A DNA stretch of 6,142 nt from an uncultured Lachnospiraceae bacterium (GCA_902767235.1 CACXGR010000176.1:1-6142); one strand, 5' to 3'. Positions 1 through 6,051 are shown, numbered from the stretch's first letter. Notes: generated by a model not told the origin, from the letters alone. Numbers and translations are program-made.

Positions 1-1260
1 GAAGTCGAGATCGCCGGAGCCAAGAATGCAGCGCTTGCGATTCTTGCGGCGTCGATCATGACGGACGATACGGTCACAGTGGAAAATGTGCCTGATGTCA
101 GCGATATTCGCGCGATCCTCAAGACCATCGAGGTGATCGGCGGAAAGGTGGAAAGACTCGGAAACGACCGCCATGCATTCCGGATCAGCGGCGCGGGGAT
201 TGACAGAAATGCCCGTGTGGACAATGAGTATGTCAGAAAGATCAGGGGTTCTTATTATCTGATCGGAGCCCTCCTGGGTAAATACAGGAAGGCGTCTGTC
301 GTGCTCCCCGGCGGGTGCAATATCGGCCTGAGGCCCATTGACCAGCATGTCAAAGGATTCAAGGCGCTCGGCGCATCCGTGAGAGTGGGGTTTGACAGGG
401 TCGATGCCTCGGCAGACAGACTGGTCGGCTCACATATTTACATGGACGTCGTTTCGGTCGGCGCAACGATCAACATCATCATGGCGGCGGCTATGGCAGA
501 GGGCAATACCACCATTGAGAACGCTGCCAAGGAGCCCCACGTAGTCGACCTCGCGAACTTCCTCAACAGTATGGGGGCCAAGGTCAAGGGAGCAGGCACG
601 GATGTGATCCGCATCATGGGCGTAAAACGGCTCCACGGGACCAGCTACTCCATTATCCCTGATCAGATTGAAGCCGGCACCTTTATGTTCGCGGCGGCGG
701 CGACCAGGGGAGACGTAACCGTCAAGAACGTGATCCCCAAGCATCTGGAATCCCTGACCGCCAAGCTCAAGGAGATCGGCTGCGAGATCAAGGAGTCCGA
801 CGACATGGTCCGCGTAGTGGCTTCCAGAAGGCTGGGGCGGACAGATGTCAAGACCTTGCCTTATCCGGGATTCCCGACAGATATGCAGCCCCAGATGACA
901 GTCGTACTCGGCCTGAGCAGAGGCGTCAGTTTCGTGACCGAGAGTATCTTTGAAAACCGCTTCAAATATGTGGATGAGCTCACCAGGATGGGCGCCAACA
1001 TCCGCAAAGAGGGAAGTACGGCGATCATTGAAGGGGTGGAGCAGTATACCGGCGCGACACTCAGTTCTCCGGACCTCAGAGCGGGAGCGGCGCTTGTGAT
1101 CGCAGCACTTGCAGCTGACGATTTCAGTGAGATCTATGAGATCAAGTATATTGAGAGAGGTTATGAGGACTTCCCTGAGAAGCTGCGCAAACTGGGCGCG
1201 CATATAGAAAAGATCGACACGGCTGAGGAAAAGAAGCTGTTTATGCAAAGAGAGAGATAA
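1..1260 (+). CDS. murA: UDP-N-acetylglucosamine 1-carboxyvinyltransferase MurA, 5'-truncated
   Basis: This cytoplasmic enzyme transfers enolpyruvate from phosphoenolpyruvate to UDP-GlcNAc, the first committed step of peptidoglycan synthesis and the target of fosfomycin. The reading frame is open from base 1, so the ATG at 58 is internal: the codons before it already encode the conserved substrate-binding motif AGAKNAALAILAAS. 419 codons are visible; family members are about 417-430 residues, so only about ten or so N-terminal residues should be missing. The active-site loop PGGCNIGLRP carries the catalytic cysteine (codon at 316-318, matching E. coli Cys115) and the arginine five residues later (Arg120). 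The motif PGFPTDMQPQ near 870-899 carries the conserved aspartate matching Asp305. With the catalytic Cys present the enzyme should be fosfomycin-sensitive (inference). Gram-positives often have two paralogues (MurA/MurZ); I cannot tell which this is. It ends just before an independent promoter. Confidence 0.96.
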   Translation, partial: EVEIAGAKNAALAILAASIMTDDTVTVENVPDVSDIRAILKTIEVIGGKVERLGNDRHAFRISGAGIDRNARVDNEYVRKIRGSYYLIGALLGKYRKASVVLPGGCNIGLRPIDQHVKGFKALGASVRVGFDRVDASADRLVGSHIYMDVVSVGATINIIMAAAMAEGNTTIENAAKEPHVVDLANFLNSMGAKVKGAGTDVIRIMGVKRLHGTSYSIIPDQIEAGTFMFAAAATRGDVTVKNVIPKHLESLTAKLKEIGCEIKESDDMVRVVASRRLGRTDVKTLPYPGFPTDMQPQMTVVLGLSRGVSFVTESIFENRFKYVDELTRMGANIRKEGSTAIIEGVEQYTGATLSSPDLRAGAALVIAALAADDFSEIYEIKYIERGYEDFPEKLRKLGAHIEKIDTAEEKKLFMQRER

Positions 1261-1265
1261 TCCCC

Positions 1266-1294
1266 TTTACAGTTCGGTGCCGAGTAAATATAAT
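1266..1294 (+). promoter_or_regulatory. Sigma-A-type promoter for the ribU leader
   Basis: A -35 box TTTACA (1266-1271) and a perfect -10 box TATAAT (1289-1294) are separated by exactly 17 bases, the optimal spacing for the housekeeping sigma factor. Transcription would begin near 1301, about 20 bases before the FMN aptamer, giving a leader of about 260 nucleotides before the ribU start. The -35 box begins 5 bases after the murA stop codon. The spacer contains a small inverted repeat, TCGG-TG-CCGA (1274-1283), probably chance. Position and match to consensus are seen directly; activity is inferred. Confidence 0.85.
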
Positions 1295-1320
1295 AAAGGA
1301 TGCAGTTATATAACCATGAT

Positions 1321-1429
1321 GTTTTTCGGGGCAGGGTGAGATTCCCTACTGGCGGTACAGTCCGCGACCCGCTTCGGCGGCTGACCCGGTGAGATTCCGG
1401 GACCAACAGTATAGTCTGGATGAGAGAAC
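1321..1429 (+). promoter_or_regulatory. FMN riboswitch aptamer (RFN element)
   Basis: This leader RNA binds flavin mononucleotide and controls riboflavin transport. The conserved core is present in full. P1 closes between GTTTTT (1321-1326) and the 3' strand GAGAGAAC (1422-1429). P2 is AGGG/CCCT (1333-1336/1344-1347). P3 is GCGG/CCGC (1352-1355/1362-1365). P4 is CCGC/GCGG (1369-1372/1377-1380), capped by a C(UUCG)G tetraloop. P5 is CCCGG/CCGGG (1385-1389/1397-1401). P6 is CAG/CTG (1407-1409/1416-1418) followed by the conserved TCTGGATGAGAG. Loops L2 and L5 are the same heptamer TGAGATT, as expected for the pseudo-symmetric FMN aptamer. It lies between a strong promoter and an intrinsic terminator ahead of ribU, so FMN binding is expected to cause transcription termination. 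Confidence 0.97.
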
Positions 1430-1489
1430 AACTTCGGGTTTTGCAGCGGGACCATTGCCGGTCTCGTGTCCTGTTATTTGTCAATTTTG

Positions 1490-1520
1490 CCCCGTACACG
1501 CTTCGTGTGCGGGGTTTTTT
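1490..1520 (+). terminator. Intrinsic terminator, FMN riboswitch expression platform
   Basis: An 11-bp stem pairs 1490-1500 with 1504-1514 (one G-U pair at 1495/1509) around a 3-base CTT loop, followed directly by six T residues (1515-1520). It lies 60 bases after the aptamer and 41 bases before the ribU start. In the FMN-bound state this hairpin should form and stop transcription before ribU. A competing pairing is possible: CGTGT (1465-1469) is complementary to ACACG (1496-1500), the loop-proximal half of the left arm. Another hairpin, 1448-1453 with 1460-1465 (GGGACC/GGTCTC), lies between aptamer and terminator. The exact switch structure is not resolved here. Confidence 0.92.
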
Positions 1521-1561
1521 AGGCAAATGCTCCGCGAACATCGACAAGAGAGGAGAGCATT

Positions 1562-2317
1562 ATGAACGGATTCCTTGATGCAGTAAAAGAGAACGCGGGC
1601 TTTGTGGGCGTATGCATGGTCACTGTATTTATCATGGTGGCTGTCGCTTATATTCTGGAGAAGGCGGCCAAGCGCAGAAGCGGGGACACAGACAGAGTCC
1701 TGGCGACCAGAAAAGTCGTTATGATCGGCATGTTCTCTGCCATATCCGGCATACTGTACTGCTTTGACTTTGCACTGCCGATCGCACCCTCCTTTTACAA
1801 GCTGGACTTCAGCGAGCTGCCGGCCCTGATCGCCGGGTTTGCCTTCGGTCCTGTGGCGGGCGTTCTGGTGGAGTTCATCAAGGAGATCGTCAAGCTGGTC
1901 CTCAAGTCCACATCCACCGCTTTTGTGGGAGACCTGGCCAACTTCCTGATCGGCTGCATGCTGGTCCTTCCGGCCTCTGTCGTCTATCAGTTCCACAAAT
2001 CCAAGAACAGCGCGCTGATCGGCTGCATCGTGGGGACCGTCGTCATGACCGTTTTCGGGACATGGTTTAACGCAGTCTATCTGCTGCCCACTTTTGCCAA
2101 GCTCTTCGGAATGCCTATGGACGCGATCATCGGAATGGGCGCCGCGATCAATGCGGGCGTCAAGGACATCACGACCTTCGTGATCTTCATGGTGGCACCG
2201 ATCAATATCATCAAAGGCGTGGGCATCTCCGCCCTCACCATGCTGATCTACAAGAAGATCAGCCCCATCATCAAATACGGGAGCTCCTCGCGCCAGAGCG
2301 TCGGCCCGAACGCCTGA
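1562..2317 (+). CDS. ribU: Riboflavin ECF transporter substrate-binding (S) component RibU
   Basis: RibU is the integral membrane subunit that captures riboflavin and works with the shared EcfA/EcfA'/EcfT energizing module, which is not encoded in this window. The 251-residue product has the RibU signature KLDFSELPALIAGFAFGP (80-97) followed by VAGVLVEFIKE. Hydrophobic segments lie near 13-32, 51-69, 86-107, 121-142, 151-175 and 203-230. The first helix and the basic linker EKAAKRRS extend beyond the compact S component of about 190 residues known from Bacillus and Staphylococcus, so the N-terminus is longer than usual. The start is an ATG with an AGGAG site (1551-1555) six bases upstream. 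The FMN riboswitch directly upstream supports riboflavin or a close flavin as the substrate. The C-terminal tail after residue 240 is polar and overlaps the start of a small repeated sequence. Confidence 0.93.
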   Translation: MNGFLDAVKENAGFVGVCMVTVFIMVAVAYILEKAAKRRSGDTDRVLATRKVVMIGMFSAISGILYCFDFALPIAPSFYKLDFSELPALIAGFAFGPVAGVLVEFIKEIVKLVLKSTSTAFVGDLANFLIGCMLVLPASVVYQFHKSKNSALIGCIVGTVVMTVFGTWFNAVYLLPTFAKLFGMPMDAIIGMGAAINAGVKDITTFVIFMVAPINIIKGVGISALTMLIYKKISPIIKYGSSSRQSVGPNA

Positions 2318-2346
2318 AGCAGGCCGCTGGCTGCTGAAGGCCGCTG
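2314..2346 (+). repeat. Short imperfect tandem repeat at the ribU stop codon
   Basis: CTGAAGCAGGCCGCTG (2314-2329) is followed by CTGAAGGCCGCTG (2334-2346); the copies differ by a 2-base CA insertion. The first copy spans the ribU stop codon (2315-2317). It looks like a slipped duplication. The segment can form only weak hairpins, and no T-tract follows, so it is not a convincing terminator. Confidence 0.6.
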
Positions 2347-2361
2347 AGACCGGCATAGAGT

Positions 2362-2378
2362 AGAAGAAACAGAAGAAA
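2362..2378 (+). repeat. Purine-rich AGAAGAAA repeat at the tsaE ribosome binding position
   Basis: AGAAGAAA occurs at 2362-2369 and again at 2371-2378, ending immediately before the tsaE ATG. No AGGAGG-like site is present; the best match to the 16S tail is AGAAG. The start is fixed because an in-frame TAG lies at 2361-2363 and no other start codon falls between. Translation may therefore rely on an A-rich, unstructured initiation region or be weak. Confidence 0.6.
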
Positions 2379-2825
2379 ATGAAAAAAGTAAGTGAGATTT
2401 TTGAGTCATCTTCTGCGGAAGAGACCTATCAATTTGCATATCAGATGGCGTCAAAGGCGCAGCCGGGCCAGGTCTATGCCCTGATCGGCGATCTCGGCGT
2501 GGGAAAGACTGTCTTTACCAAGGGGTTTGCCAGAGGGCTGGGCATTGAGGAGCCGGTCAGCTCCCCGACCTTTACGATCCTTCAGATCTACGAGGAGGGA
2601 AGGCTCCCCCTTTACCACTTCGACGTGTACAGGATCGAGGAGCCCGAGGAGATGGAAGAGGTCGGCTTTGACGACTACGTGTACGGGGACGGCGTCTGCC
2701 TCATTGAGTGGGCCGGCAGGATCGAGGAGATCCTCCCCGGGGACACAGTCACAGTCATGATCAGCAAGGATCTGGAGAAAGGAACGGATTATCGAAGGAT
2801 CGCAGTGATATCGGAACAAGCGTAA
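2379..2825 (+). CDS. tsaE: tRNA threonylcarbamoyladenosine biosynthesis ATPase TsaE
   Basis: TsaE is the small P-loop ATPase that drives the TsaB-TsaD complex in forming t6A at position 37 of tRNAs reading ANN codons, in the cytoplasm. The 148-residue product is of normal family length (about 150). It shows a Walker A loop GDLGVGKT (37-44), then the family motifs SPTF (62-65), HFDVYR (80-85) and IEWAGR (109-114). The ATG start is forced by an in-frame TAG at 2361-2363; its ribosome binding site is weak and purine-rich. It follows ribU by 61 bases with no clear terminator between them, and precedes tsaB by 13 bases. It heads the cluster tsaE-tsaB-rimI-rnz-tsaD, which resembles the ydiB-ydiC-ydiD-ydiE order of Bacillus subtilis with one gene added. 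Confidence 0.96.
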   Translation: MKKVSEIFESSSAEETYQFAYQMASKAQPGQVYALIGDLGVGKTVFTKGFARGLGIEEPVSSPTFTILQIYEEGRLPLYHFDVYRIEEPEEMEEVGFDDYVYGDGVCLIEWAGRIEEILPGDTVTVMISKDLEKGTDYRRIAVISEQA

Positions 2826-2838
2826 AGGATCGGTCTAC

Positions 2839-3561
2839 ATGAAAATTCTTGCAATTGAAGCTTCCGGCCCTGTGGCCGGCTGTGCGCTTTTGGAGGACGG
2901 CGTCCTCACCGCGGAGTACAGTGTACAATATAAAAAGAAACACTCCCAGAGCCTTGTGCCCATGCTGGATGAGATGAAGCGGATGCTGGACCTGCAGCTC
3001 TCCTCTATAGACTTTCTGGCCGTCACGGAAGGGCCCGGATCCTTTACAGGGCTTCGGATCGGAGCGGCGACGGTGAAGGGCCTGGGGCTCGCGCTGGATA
3101 AGCCGGTTCTGCCGGTGCCCACCGTGGATTCCCTGGCCTGCAATCTGTTCGGAACGGACCGCCTGATCTGTCCTTTGATGGATGCGAGAAGGCAGCAGGT
3201 CTATACGGGCATCTACGAGAACGACGGGGAACTGCGTGTCATCGAGCCGCAGTGCGTTGTCGCGCTGTCAGAGATAACGCAGAAACTGAATGCGCTGGGC
3301 AGGGAAGTGATCTTTCTGGGCGACGGCGTCCCGGTCAATGAGGCGGCGCTTGGGGAGCAGATGACGGTTCCCTATCTGATCGCACCGGCGCACGTAAACC
3401 GCCAGAGAGCGGCCTCCACAGCGGTGAGAGCGGCGCAGATCTACGCGGAGCGCGCCGACGCGGCGCTGGTGAGCGCGGACGACTTCAGACCCGAGTATCT
3501 GAGGATTCCCCAGGCCGAGCGTGAGCGGGGCGACAAGCGCAACTACAAGGTATTTGTATAA
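2839..3561 (+). CDS. tsaB: tRNA threonylcarbamoyladenosine biosynthesis protein TsaB
   Basis: TsaB is a catalytically inactive paralogue of TsaD that forms the TsaB-TsaD heterodimer and binds TsaE in t6A synthesis. The 240-residue product has the expected ASKHA-fold N-terminus ILAIEASG (3-10), HSQSLVPML (35-43), the hallmark EGPGSFTGLRIG (64-75), MDARRQQVY (114-122), and a C-terminal PEYLR (218-222). It lacks the HxxxH metal-binding motif of TsaD, which separates the two. Length is close to the usual 220-240. The ATG at 2839 has an AAAGGA site (2824-2829) overlapping the tsaE stop, with a 9-base spacer. The 13-base gap after tsaE points to one transcript. An older name for this family is YeaZ; the former idea that it is a protease is obsolete. 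Confidence 0.96.
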   Translation: MKILAIEASGPVAGCALLEDGVLTAEYSVQYKKKHSQSLVPMLDEMKRMLDLQLSSIDFLAVTEGPGSFTGLRIGAATVKGLGLALDKPVLPVPTVDSLACNLFGTDRLICPLMDARRQQVYTGIYENDGELRVIEPQCVVALSEITQKLNALGREVIFLGDGVPVNEAALGEQMTVPYLIAPAHVNRQRAASTAVRAAQIYAERADAALVSADDFRPEYLRIPQAERERGDKRNYKVFV

Positions 3562-3562
3562 C

Positions 3563-3570
3563 AGAGGTGA
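3563..3570 (+). promoter_or_regulatory. Ribosome binding site deciding the rimI start
   Basis: AGAGGTGA matches the complement of the 16S rRNA tail very well. It lies 5 bases before the ATG at 3576, but it overlaps the GTG at 3567 and abuts or overlaps the ATG at 3570. It therefore favours 3576 as the true start. Confidence 0.65.
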
Positions 3571-3575
3571 TGCGG

Positions 3576-4067
3576 ATGCGCCCGGGTCTGAACAGAGAGA
3601 TAAGGGTCCGCCGGATGACGGCGGACGATATAGGGCAGGTCCTTGAAGTGGAGAGGGCCTGCTTTTCGGAGCCCTGGTCCGCCGACGCGTTCTCGGCGAC
3701 GCTCCTTCTCCCCTATGCCCATTACTATGTGGCGGAGATCGAAGGAGACGGCGGGGAGCCGCGGATCATCGGCGAGTGCGGCGTTCGGGACATCGTCGGG
3801 GAAGGCGAGATCACGAATGTGGCGGTTCTCCCGCAGTGCCGGGGATACGGAATTGCCTCACAGATGCTGGGGATACTGCTGGAGGAGTCGGTGCAGAAGG
3901 GGATGACCGCCTTTACGCTGGAAGTGCGGGCCGGGAACGGGCCGGCCATAGCGCTCTACCGCAAGTTCGGATTTGAGACGGAAGGGATCAGGGCCGGATT
4001 TTATGAAAAGCCGGTGGAGGACGCCCTGATCATGTGGCGAAGACAGGACCGGATTCAAAAGGACTGA
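3576..4067 (+). CDS. rimI: Ribosomal protein S18-alanine N-acetyltransferase RimI
   Basis: RimI is a GNAT-fold enzyme that uses acetyl-CoA to acetylate the N-terminal alanine of ribosomal protein S18. From the ATG at 3576 the product is 163 residues. It has the acetyl-CoA pyrophosphate loop QCRGYGIA (87-94), preceded by the strand ITNVAVLP, then LEVRAGN (115-121), LYRKFGF (127-133) and FYEKPVEDALIM (142-153). The last of these is the RimI-type C-terminus, with a tyrosine that fits the proposed catalytic tyrosine and a conserved glutamate-aspartate pair. Starts at GTG 3567 or ATG 3570 would add only three or two residues and fit the ribosome binding site less well. It is 14 bases after tsaB and 15 before the RNase Z gene. 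RimI next to tsaB and tsaD is common in Firmicutes, but GNAT specificity cannot be proven from sequence, so another protein N-acetylation target is possible. Confidence 0.9.
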   Translation: MRPGLNREIRVRRMTADDIGQVLEVERACFSEPWSADAFSATLLLPYAHYYVAEIEGDGGEPRIIGECGVRDIVGEGEITNVAVLPQCRGYGIASQMLGILLEESVQKGMTAFTLEVRAGNGPAIALYRKFGFETEGIRAGFYEKPVEDALIMWRRQDRIQKD

Positions 4068-4082
4068 TCACAAGAGGTATAT

Positions 4083-5000
4083 ATGATCGATGTTTGTTTG
4101 TTGGGATCGGGCGGAATGATGCCCCTTCCATATCGCTATCTGACTTCACTGATGGTGCGGTACAATGGCAAGAGCATACTGATCGACTGCGGAGAGGGGA
4201 CACAGATGGCGCTTCGGCGCAAAGGCTGGAGCCCCAAGCCCATCGATGTCATTCTTTTCACCCATTTTCACGCAGACCACATCAGCGGCCTGCCGGGCCT
4301 TCTTCTGACCATGGGAAATGCGGAGAGAACGGAACCTCTCCTGATCTGCGGCCCCAAAGGAGTGGAGAAAGTGGTGAGCTCGCTGCGCGTCATCGCGCCG
4401 GAACTCCCCTTTGAGATCCGCTTCAAGGAGATCCGGGAGCAGGAGGAGTCCTTTGTGCTGCCCGGAGAAAAGGATTTCAGGATCCACGCATACCGGGTCA
4501 ACCACAACGTGACCTGCTACTGCTATGCCATGACCTTGGACCGCGCGGGCAAGTTCGACGTGGGAAGAGCTGCGGCAATGAATATTCCCAAGCCCTTCTG
4601 GAACAGGCTGCAGAAGGGGGAGACCATCGAGACGCCGGACGGTACCCTGACGCCGGACATGGTCCTGGGCCCTCCGAGAAAGGGGCTCAAAGTGGGGTAC
4701 TGTACGGACACGCGCCCTTGCGAAGGCGCCGTGAAGGCGGCAGAGGACGCAGACTTATTTATCTGCGAGGGAATGTACGGGGAAGAGGACAAAATAGGGA
4801 AAGCCAGGGAGCACAAGCATATGACTTTTGCAGAGGCGGCGCAGATCGCCCGCAAAGCGAAGCCCGCCAAGATGTGGCTGACTCACTACAGCCCGTCCCT
4901 GATCCATCCCGAGGATTTCATGCCGGTGGTCTGGAAGATCTTTCCCGATGCGGCGCCCGGCAAGGACGGAAAGAGTATTGAATTAAAGTTTGAGGATTAA
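4083..5000 (+). CDS. rnz: Ribonuclease Z-type metallo-beta-lactamase-fold endonuclease
   Basis: RNase Z is a zinc endonuclease that cuts precursor tRNAs at the 3' end of the acceptor stem. The 305-residue product matches the short bacterial form (about 307). The metal-binding motif THFHADH gives His61, His63, Asp65 and His66; further likely ligands are His141 (VNHNV), Asp209 (CTDTRP) and His268 (LTHYSP). Residues 157-201 contain the segment ending GPPRKG, which resembles the GP-rich substrate-binding arm of RNase Z, and this supports tRNA processing over a generic hydrolase. Two motifs differ from textbook forms: the N-terminal loop is GSGGMMPLPYR, and the usual HST near the active site reads HMT (246-248). 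The ATG has an AAGAGGT site (4072-4078) four bases upstream. It is 15 bases after rimI and 5 before tsaD. The family call is firm; exact substrate preference is inferred. Confidence 0.88.
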   Translation: MIDVCLLGSGGMMPLPYRYLTSLMVRYNGKSILIDCGEGTQMALRRKGWSPKPIDVILFTHFHADHISGLPGLLLTMGNAERTEPLLICGPKGVEKVVSSLRVIAPELPFEIRFKEIREQEESFVLPGEKDFRIHAYRVNHNVTCYCYAMTLDRAGKFDVGRAAAMNIPKPFWNRLQKGETIETPDGTLTPDMVLGPPRKGLKVGYCTDTRPCEGAVKAAEDADLFICEGMYGEEDKIGKAREHKHMTFAEAAQIARKAKPAKMWLTHYSPSLIHPEDFMPVVWKIFPDAAPGKDGKSIELKFED

Positions 5001-5005
5001 GAGAT

Positions 5006-6028
5006 TTGGATAAAGACATCACTATTTTGGCAATTGAATCCAGCTGCGACGAGACAGCCGCGTCGGTTGTGGTAAACGGCAGGGAAGTTCTGTCCAACGT
5101 GATCTCTTCGCAGATCGACATCCACACTCTGTACGGCGGTGTCGTGCCGGAGATCGCCTCCCGCAAACACACGGAGAGGATCAATCAGGTGGTCAGGAAG
5201 GGCCTGTCCGATGCGGGCAGGAGCCTGGAAGAGATGGATGCGATCGCGGTCACTTACGGTCCCGGACTGGTGGGACCGCTGCTCATCGGCGTCTCCGAGG
5301 CCAAGGCCCTGAGCTTTGCGACCGGCATACCGCTGATCGGTGTCCACCACATCGAGGGACACATCAGCGCGAATTATATCGCCCACAAGGATCTGGAGCC
5401 GCCTTTCGCCTGCCTGGTGGTATCGGGCGGGCACACCCATCTGGTGCTGGTAAAGGACTACGGGGAGTATGAGATCCTGGGGAGGACCCAGGACGATGCG
5501 GCCGGCGAGGCCTTTGACAAGGTGGCCAGAGAGATCGGCCTGGGCTATCCCGGCGGACCCAAGATCGACAAGGTCTCCAAAGAGGGAAATCCCAGGGCCA
5601 TTGACTTCCCCAGGGGAAAAGTCGCGGGATCCCGCTATGATTTCAGCTTCAGCGGCATGAAGTCATCGGTTCTCAACTATCTGAACACCTGCAAGATGAA
5701 AAATATACAGATCTCAGTTCCCGATGTCGCGGCCTCCTTCCAGCAGGCAGTGGTGGACGTGCTGGTCTCCCACGCGATGTGGGCGGTGGATGAGTTCCAC
5801 CTGACCAAGTTCGCGCTGGCCGGCGGCGTCGCCTCCAACAGCGCGCTGCGGGCCGCCATGGAGAAGGCCTGTGCCGAGAGAGGGGTGGCCTTCTACTGCC
5901 CGCCGCCGATCCTGTGTACCGACAACGCCGCGATGATCGGCTGCGCGGCTTATTATGAGTATATCAAAGGTATGACGAGCGGCCTGGACCTCAATGCGAA
6001 ACCCGGGCTGAGATTGGGGGAGAGATGA
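5006..6028 (+). CDS. tsaD: tRNA N6-adenosine threonylcarbamoyltransferase TsaD, TTG start
   Basis: TsaD transfers the threonylcarbamoyl group from threonylcarbamoyl-AMP to A37 of tRNA, working with TsaB and TsaE. The 340-residue product matches the usual length (E. coli 337). Motifs in order are AIESSCDET (9-17), GPGLVGPLLIG (85-95), HHIEGH (114-119), VSGGHTHL (139-146), DDAAGEAFDK (163-172), GYPGGPKID (180-188), FSFSGMKSS (213-221), LAGGVASN (271-278) and CTDNAAMIG (304-312). The metal ligands expected from the family, His115, His119 and Asp306, are all present. The start must be TTG at 5006: an in-frame TGA lies at 4991-4993, no ATG or GTG falls between, and the motif ESSCDET begins only ten residues in. 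An AGGA (4993-4996) lies nine bases upstream, inside the end of the RNase Z gene. Older names are Gcp and YgjD; the glycoprotease label is outdated. Confidence 0.96.
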   Translation: MDKDITILAIESSCDETAASVVVNGREVLSNVISSQIDIHTLYGGVVPEIASRKHTERINQVVRKGLSDAGRSLEEMDAIAVTYGPGLVGPLLIGVSEAKALSFATGIPLIGVHHIEGHISANYIAHKDLEPPFACLVVSGGHTHLVLVKDYGEYEILGRTQDDAAGEAFDKVAREIGLGYPGGPKIDKVSKEGNPRAIDFPRGKVAGSRYDFSFSGMKSSVLNYLNTCKMKNIQISVPDVAASFQQAVVDVLVSHAMWAVDEFHLTKFALAGGVASNSALRAAMEKACAERGVAFYCPPPILCTDNAAMIGCAAYYEYIKGMTSGLDLNAKPGLRLGER

Positions 6029-6039
6029 CGGAACTAATA

Positions 6040-6045
6040 AAGGAG
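6040..6045 (+). promoter_or_regulatory. Ribosome binding site deciding the ispD start
   Basis: AAGGAG is six bases before the ATG at 6052 and is one of the strongest ribosome binding sites in the window. The alternative ATG at 6025, which overlaps the tsaD stop as ATGA, has only GGAG (6019-6022) two bases upstream, too close for normal initiation. Confidence 0.6.
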
Positions 6046-6051
6046 CGCGGC

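Noticed and set aside
58..60. ATG at 58 as the murA start
   Set aside because: The frame is open to base 1 and the preceding codons encode the conserved AGAKNAALAILAAS motif, so the true start lies upstream of the window.
430..1248. Long open frame of 272 codons on the - strand inside murA
   Set aside because: It lies wholly opposite the conserved murA coding sequence, its translation has no recognisable domain and is rich in His, Asp and Arg as expected of an antisense shadow, and it has no separate regulatory signals.
1274..1283. Small inverted repeat TCGG-TG-CCGA in the promoter spacer as a repressor operator
   Set aside because: Four-base arms are too short to separate from chance, and control of this gene is already explained by the riboswitch.
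1481..2356. Long open frame of 291 codons on the - strand opposite ribU
   Set aside because: The translation is dominated by Asp, His and Gln, the mirror of hydrophobic codons in a membrane protein. It also runs through the riboswitch terminator. It is a shadow of ribU.
2318..2360. Possible terminator after ribU (GGCC...GGCC and GCAG...CTGC pairings)
   Set aside because: The stems are only about four base pairs and no run of T follows, so it does not qualify as an intrinsic terminator.
2356..2361. TAGAGT as a -10 box for a tsaE promoter
   Set aside because: No matching -35 hexamer is present at 16-18 bases upstream, and the hexamer departs from TATAAT at two positions.
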